From Parachlamydiales bacterium (GTDB lineage Bacteria; Chlamydiota; Chlamydiia; Chlamydiales; JAJFMK01): a DNA stretch of 9,049 nt. The notes under the pieces are model-generated. The model worked only from the letters and a program-made list of their open reading frames with translations, was not told where the DNA came from and made no database searches. This document shows positions 5,727 to 9,049 of the stretch, piece after piece (position 1 is the stretch's first letter; each line of letters begins with the position of its first letter). A program made the position numbers and the translations under genes. The stretch covers positions 1-9,049 of the forward strand of contig JAGVKY010000088.1 in assembly GCA_020050175.1 (NCBI GenBank). Direction: 5' to 3'.

Positions 5727-7394
5727 ATGAAGTGGGAACTCGATTCAATATACACCGACGCGAGCTTTGACAAAGATCTCCAAAAAGCAAAAGCTCTACT
5801 CAAGAATCATTCTGATTTAAAGACGGATATTCTCCAGACTCAGGAAGCAGCAAAAATCCTCAAGGAGTTAGAATCATTTACCTCCTGTTTGATAGCTCAA
5901 AATCCTGCCGATCAAAGTGCACAAGCCAAAAGTGGAGAAGTTACCGAACTCGATGCCCTCTATCAGAGTTCCTTATTTACTTTGGGCAACCGCTTAGGGG
6001 AATTAGATGAGAATGCGTTTAAAGCCATTCTAAAACAGCTTTCTGATATCGCCTTTTATCTTTCTGAACTACGTGAAGTTACCAAAATCAAAGGGGCGCC
6101 CCATCAAGAAGAGATTATTAACGCCCTCTCTGCCGATGGGTACCATAGCCTTTGGGCCCTTTATCAGACTTTTACTGGCAAGATCAAAATCAATGGCTTA
6201 TCCGTGGGGCAGGCGCATAATCTCATGGGCGTCGGCGATCGGAAAGTCCGCTTAAAGGCTTTTAAGGACTGGACCGAAAGTTGGCAAAATCAGGCCGATT
6301 TTTTAGCTCAGCTCCTCAATGCCCTCGCTGGATTTCGGCTAAAGGTCTATGGAACCAGAAACTGGGATAATATCTTAATGGAGCCCTTATTTTTGAACCG
6401 AATGGAGCCGGCGACTTTTAAGGCAATGTGGCAGGCGATTGAAGAGGCAAAACCGGCCTTTGTTCGCTATCTGAAACACAAGGCGAAGAAACTGGGACTG
6501 GAAAAACTCTCGTGGGTAGATGTCGAAGCTCCCCTGGCTCCCGTAGAGAATATTTCCTATGAAAATGGCCGCAAAATTATCCTGGAGCAGTTCGAAAAAT
6601 TCCACCCTAGAATGGCCCAGTTTGCCAAAATGGCTTTTGATAAGCACTGGATCGAGGCAGAGGATCGCCCTGGGAAAGCGGCGGGAGGCTTTTGTGTTGG
6701 GTTTCCTAAATCAGAGCAGAGCAGGATTTTTATGACTTATAAGGGCTCTCCGACCAATGTGGCTACTTTGGCACACGAGTTGGGGCATGCCTATCACAAT
6801 CTGTGCATCGAGCATCTGCCGTTTTTCCATCAACAGATTCAGATGAATGTGGCTGAGACCGCTTCGACTTTTGCCGAGATGATAGTCATCGATCAGACCA
6901 TTGCAGCGGCCAAAACCGACAAAGAGCGGGATCAGTTGCTCGATGATAAATTGCAGCGCAGTATTGCCTATTTCATGAACTTGCATGCCCGTTTGATCTT
7001 TGAACAGGCTTTCTATGCCGAGCGGAAAAAGGGATATGTCTCAGCAGAGAGGCTGTGCGAGCTGATGCTTGCTGCGCAGAAGGAAGCCTACTGCGATGCG
7101 CTAGCCGATTGGGATCCCTATTTTTGGGCCTCCAAGCTCCATTTTTACTTCACTTCGTTCCCCTTCTATAATTTCCCCTATACCTTTGGCTATCTAATGA
7201 GCAATGGCCTCTATGCCATGGCTAAAAAGGACCCTAAATTTGGTGAGAAATTTGACGCCTTTTTGGGGGATACAGCCCAAATGACGGTAGAAGAGTTGGG
7301 TAAGAAGCATCTAAAGGTCGATCTGACTAAGCCCGATTTTTGGCAGAATTCATTAAGCATTCTGGTTAAGGATGTTGAGGCTTTTGTCCGTTGA
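5727..7394 (+). CDS. pepF: M3-family oligoendopeptidase (PepF type)
   Basis: Cytoplasmic zinc metallopeptidase that degrades short peptides. The 555 residues have the expected length and order: a helical N-terminal oligopeptidase-F region (WELDSIYTDASFDKDLQKAK onward), then the M3 catalytic domain. The zinc site is plain: HELGH at 350-354 (ligands H350 and H354, catalytic E351), with the third ligand E377 in NVAETAST. The late FNFPYTFGYL-like stretch (YNFPYTFGYLMSNG) that shapes the substrate pocket is present. The ATG at 5727 is preferred because it gives the family's usual opening; a TTG at 5700 would add nine residues without any ribosome-binding site. The ribosome site of the ATG is itself weak. 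GC content of sampled lines is about 55%, like tsp and recJ. Its stop codon lies inside the long hairpin that precedes the next gene. Substrates are not predictable; clade resemblance is to the bacterial PepF/M3 group. Confidence 0.92.
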   Translation: MKWELDSIYTDASFDKDLQKAKALLKNHSDLKTDILQTQEAAKILKELESFTSCLIAQNPADQSAQAKSGEVTELDALYQSSLFTLGNRLGELDENAFKAILKQLSDIAFYLSELREVTKIKGAPHQEEIINALSADGYHSLWALYQTFTGKIKINGLSVGQAHNLMGVGDRKVRLKAFKDWTESWQNQADFLAQLLNALAGFRLKVYGTRNWDNILMEPLFLNRMEPATFKAMWQAIEEAKPAFVRYLKHKAKKLGLEKLSWVDVEAPLAPVENISYENGRKIILEQFEKFHPRMAQFAKMAFDKHWIEAEDRPGKAAGGFCVGFPKSEQSRIFMTYKGSPTNVATLAHELGHAYHNLCIEHLPFFHQQIQMNVAETASTFAEMIVIDQTIAAAKTDKERDQLLDDKLQRSIAYFMNLHARLIFEQAFYAERKKGYVSAERLCELMLAAQKEAYCDALADWDPYFWASKLHFYFTSFPFYNFPYTFGYLMSNGLYAMAKKDPKFGEKFDAFLGDTAQMTVEELGKKHLKVDLTKPDFWQNSLSILVKDVEAFVR

Positions 7395-7457
7395 CTTTTT
7401 TGCACGCTATTGCGGAAAAGTCTTGACTTATTTGCAATGGCGTGCGAAAAAGTCAAT
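7390..7457 (+). repeat. Near-continuous 33-position hairpin ending at the ATPase start codon
   Basis: Bases 7390-7422 pair with 7457-7425 in register: 27 Watson-Crick pairs, 5 G-U pairs and one A-A mismatch (7417/7430), with only TT at the tip. The left arm overlaps the pepF stop codon; the right arm ends at the base before ATG 7458. All five non-Watson-Crick pairs are G-U in the plus-strand RNA and would be A-C on the other strand, which suggests folding of the plus-strand transcript. No T tract follows, so it is not a standard terminator. It may instead be an operator or a mobile-element remnant. Confidence 0.75.
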
Positions 7458-8579
7458 ATGGAAAGATATCAAAAACAGGCGATTGTAAACGATTTACAAA
7501 AAAAAATGGTTCTTTTGGCTGGCCCAAGGCAGGCCGGAAAAACGACCTTGGCAAAAAGGATTGCAGAAGAGTTTAAGTCGTCCATTTATCTGACTTATGA
7601 TAGGGCAGAAGACCGAAAGATCCTACTGAACGAATCATGGCTCCCTTCAACAGAGCTCCTTATTTTTGATGAACTCCACAAAATGCCCGAGTGGAAAAAT
7701 TATTTGAAAGGGGTTTATGACACTAAGCAGCCCCATCAAAAAATTTTAGTCACTGGTAGTGCCCGTCTTGAAATTTTTAACCAAGTGGGCGATTCACTAG
7801 CGGGGCGTTATTTTTTGCATCGTTTAATGCCTTTATCTCCTGCTGAGTGCGAGAAAATGCATAAGAGTTATACAGTAGAGCGGTTCTTAGAAAGGGGAGG
7901 ATTTCCCGAACCTTTTTTAGCTGAAGATCTGGTCGATGCCAATCGTTGGCGGCTGCAATACATTGATAGTCTACTGAGAATTGACGTGCTTGATTTTGAT
8001 GAAATTCAAAACATCCATGCAATTCAACTTGTCTTTGAGCTTTTACGAGAAAGAGTAGGTTCGCCGGTTTCGTATAGTTCTATTGCAAATGATGTAGCAA
8101 TTTCTCCTAATACGGTTAAAAAATATATCCAGATTCTCGAAGACCTTTATATCGTTTTCAGAGTGACCCCCTATTCTCAAAATATCGCTAGAAGCTTACT
8201 TAGGGAGCCGAAGATCTATTTTTTTGATAATGGTCTTGTGAAAGGTGATGATGGAGTCAAATTTGAAAATCTCGTTGCAACCTGTCTGCTGAAACATGTG
8301 TTTTTTAATATTGATTACCAAGCCAAAAATTATTCTCTAAAATATCTGCAAACAAAAGAAAAACATGAGGTGGACTTTGCACTCGTATGTGAGGACAAAG
8401 TTGAAAAGCTAATCGAAGCGAAAAATGGCCATCAAACTGTCAGTAGTGGACTCCATTATTTTCATGAAAAATATCAATTGCCCGCAGTGCAAGTTGTTAA
8501 AGAGTTAAAGCGCGAAAGGATTGAAAAAGGTGTTGAGGTGATTCAAGGCTTAAATTTCCTAAAAAATTTAGATCTTTAA
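7458..8579 (+). CDS. AAA_14 / DUF4143 family ATPase
   Basis: P-loop ATPase of 373 residues, of the common but poorly understood AAA_14 plus DUF4143 group often scattered through genomes. The N-terminal AAA domain shows Walker A GPRQAGKT (22-29), Walker B LLIFDE (67-72) and a sensor stretch LVTGSARL (97-104). The middle holds a winged-helix-like part (SYSSIANDVAISPNTVKKYI). The C-terminal DUF4143 has residues arranged like a PD-(D/E)xK nuclease fold: E270 (FENL), D306 (EVDF) and E320/K322 (IEAK). The start is uncertain: ATG 7458 gives the family's typical MERY opening and follows the hairpin directly; ATG 7437 and TTG 7410 lie inside the hairpin. None has a ribosome-binding site. Sampled lines fall to about 30% GC, unlike pepF and recJ on either side, which suggests acquisition. 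Its end overlaps the end of recJ by 4 nt. Cellular role unknown; no toxin or partner gene is adjacent. Confidence 0.87.
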   Translation: MERYQKQAIVNDLQKKMVLLAGPRQAGKTTLAKRIAEEFKSSIYLTYDRAEDRKILLNESWLPSTELLIFDELHKMPEWKNYLKGVYDTKQPHQKILVTGSARLEIFNQVGDSLAGRYFLHRLMPLSPAECEKMHKSYTVERFLERGGFPEPFLAEDLVDANRWRLQYIDSLLRIDVLDFDEIQNIHAIQLVFELLRERVGSPVSYSSIANDVAISPNTVKKYIQILEDLYIVFRVTPYSQNIARSLLREPKIYFFDNGLVKGDDGVKFENLVATCLLKHVFFNIDYQAKNYSLKYLQTKEKHEVDFALVCEDKVEKLIEAKNGHQTVSSGLHYFHEKYQLPAVQVVKELKRERIEKGVEVIQGLNFLKNLDL

Positions 8580-9049
8580 TCTTCTAAAACTTTAAAGTCT
8601 CGCACTTGCAATTGAATGCTCGCTTTATTGAGGAAGGTATTGATTTGGGGCGTGAAGGCCACTCTTAGGAGCAGATCTTTGCGCAGCAATTGGGGTCTGC
8701 GGCGGGCCATGTTGAATCCGATTCCTTCGATCATCCGCTTTTGCTCGAGATAAAATTTAAGGTGGGTTTTGCCGACGATCTTGGGGGGCCAAGCTTGGCG
8801 GACATCAGCATAGAAAATGGGAGGCGGGTTTTCATTCCCGTAGGGTTCTAGAAGGCTGAGCGATTCCATGAAGTCGAAGGTAAGATCGCTAAAGTCGATT
8901 TTGGCATCGAGTTGAAGTTTGGATTGGATGTCTTGATCGCCTAGGCGCTGGTCGGCTGCGGCGATGAATCGGTTTTTAAAGGTTTCGATATTCTCATGTT
9001 TGATGGTGAGGCCGGCGGCGTAGTCGTGGCCTCCAAAGTTTTCCAGGAG
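8576..9049 (-). CDS. recJ: Single-stranded-DNA exonuclease RecJ, C-terminal part
   Basis: The last 157 residues of RecJ, a 5'-to-3' single-stranded-DNA exonuclease used in recombination and repair. The frame is open to the right edge, so the N-terminal DHH catalytic domain lies outside the window; the ATG at 8869 is internal, not a start. The DHHA1 hallmark GGHDYAAG is at fragment residues 6-13 (bases 9011-9034). It is followed by the LEPYGNENPPPIF motif typical of RecJ and the C-terminal OB-type domain (KIVGKTHLKFYL, IEGIGFNMA, INTFLNKASIQLQVRDFKV). It is convergent with the ATPase gene and overlaps its stop codon by 4 nt, leaving no room for a terminator between them. In C. trachomatis recJ is next to euo, which supports the chlamydial assignment of the window. 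Confidence 0.93.
   Translation of the reverse strand, partial: LLENFGGHDYAAGLTIKHENIETFKNRFIAAADQRLGDQDIQSKLQLDAKIDFSDLTFDFMESLSLLEPYGNENPPPIFYADVRQAWPPKIVGKTHLKFYLEQKRMIEGIGFNMARRRPQLLRKDLLLRVAFTPQINTFLNKASIQLQVRDFKVLED

Noticed and set aside
8590..8616. Short likeness between the recJ 3' end (AAGTCTCGCACTTGCAAT) and the hairpin before the ATPase, which would suggest terminal repeats of an inserted element
   Set aside because: The match is short and interrupted, and the sequence is fully explained as recJ coding sequence.
1..9049. CRISPR array, tRNA, rRNA, transposase or integrase
   Set aside because: No regularly spaced direct repeats, no cloverleaf and no transposase or integrase motifs were found on either strand.

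Overview
The window most probably comes from a chlamydia-like bacterium (phylum Chlamydiae, environmental lineage). The main evidence is a 150-aa tandem-HTH protein at 1668-2120 that I recognise as Euo, the chlamydial early regulator. It sits beside a tail-specific protease (tsp) and upstream of recJ. In Chlamydia trachomatis, tsp (CT441), euo (CT446) and recJ (CT447) are also close together, with euo and recJ adjacent, so the ancestral neighbourhood is still visible. The genus cannot be fixed from this window.

Layout: (1) 1-1336, minus strand: exported S41 protease Tsp, cut by the left edge just before its catalytic serine. (2) 1337-1667: AT-rich divergent control region with an 11-bp inverted repeat, a possible euo promoter and a leader hairpin next to the euo ribosome-binding site. 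(3) 1668-2120, plus strand: euo, closed by a strong intrinsic terminator. (4) 2187-2353: non-coding, with a GC-rich block. (5) 2354-5501, minus strand: an AT-rich accessory island for the cell envelope. In transcription order it holds a decayed small secreted-protein gene, a FecR-domain secreted protein, an intact cysteine-rich secreted protein, and an outer-membrane TpsB/ShlB-type transporter. (6) 5727-7394, plus strand: an M3-family oligoendopeptidase. (7) 7390-7457: a near-continuous 33-position hairpin. (8) 7458-8579, plus strand: an AAA_14/DUF4143 ATPase, AT-rich and probably inserted. (9) 8576-9049, minus strand: the C-terminal part of RecJ, cut by the right edge and overlapping the ATPase end by 4 nt.

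The island is the most interesting part. The intact cysteine-rich gene and the broken gene upstream of fecR share the same promoter layout: TTGACTT, 17 nt, ACATTTGC, 17 nt, ATG. They also have matching 20-residue signal peptides and similar C-terminal ends. The broken gene is therefore best read as a paralogue that lost its cysteine-rich core. The arrangement looks like a duplicated '[small secreted protein] + [envelope gene]' module, one copy driving fecR and the other the TpsB barrel. The intact protein has five cysteines spaced exactly six residues apart, and the barrel is also unusually cysteine-rich. Both would suit the disulfide-linked envelope known in Chlamydiae. No TpsA exoprotein is visible. 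By hand counts of sampled 60-base lines, tsp, pepF and recJ run about 45-58% GC while the island and the ATPase run about 28-40%, which fits later insertion of these two blocks into an older tsp-euo-recJ neighbourhood.
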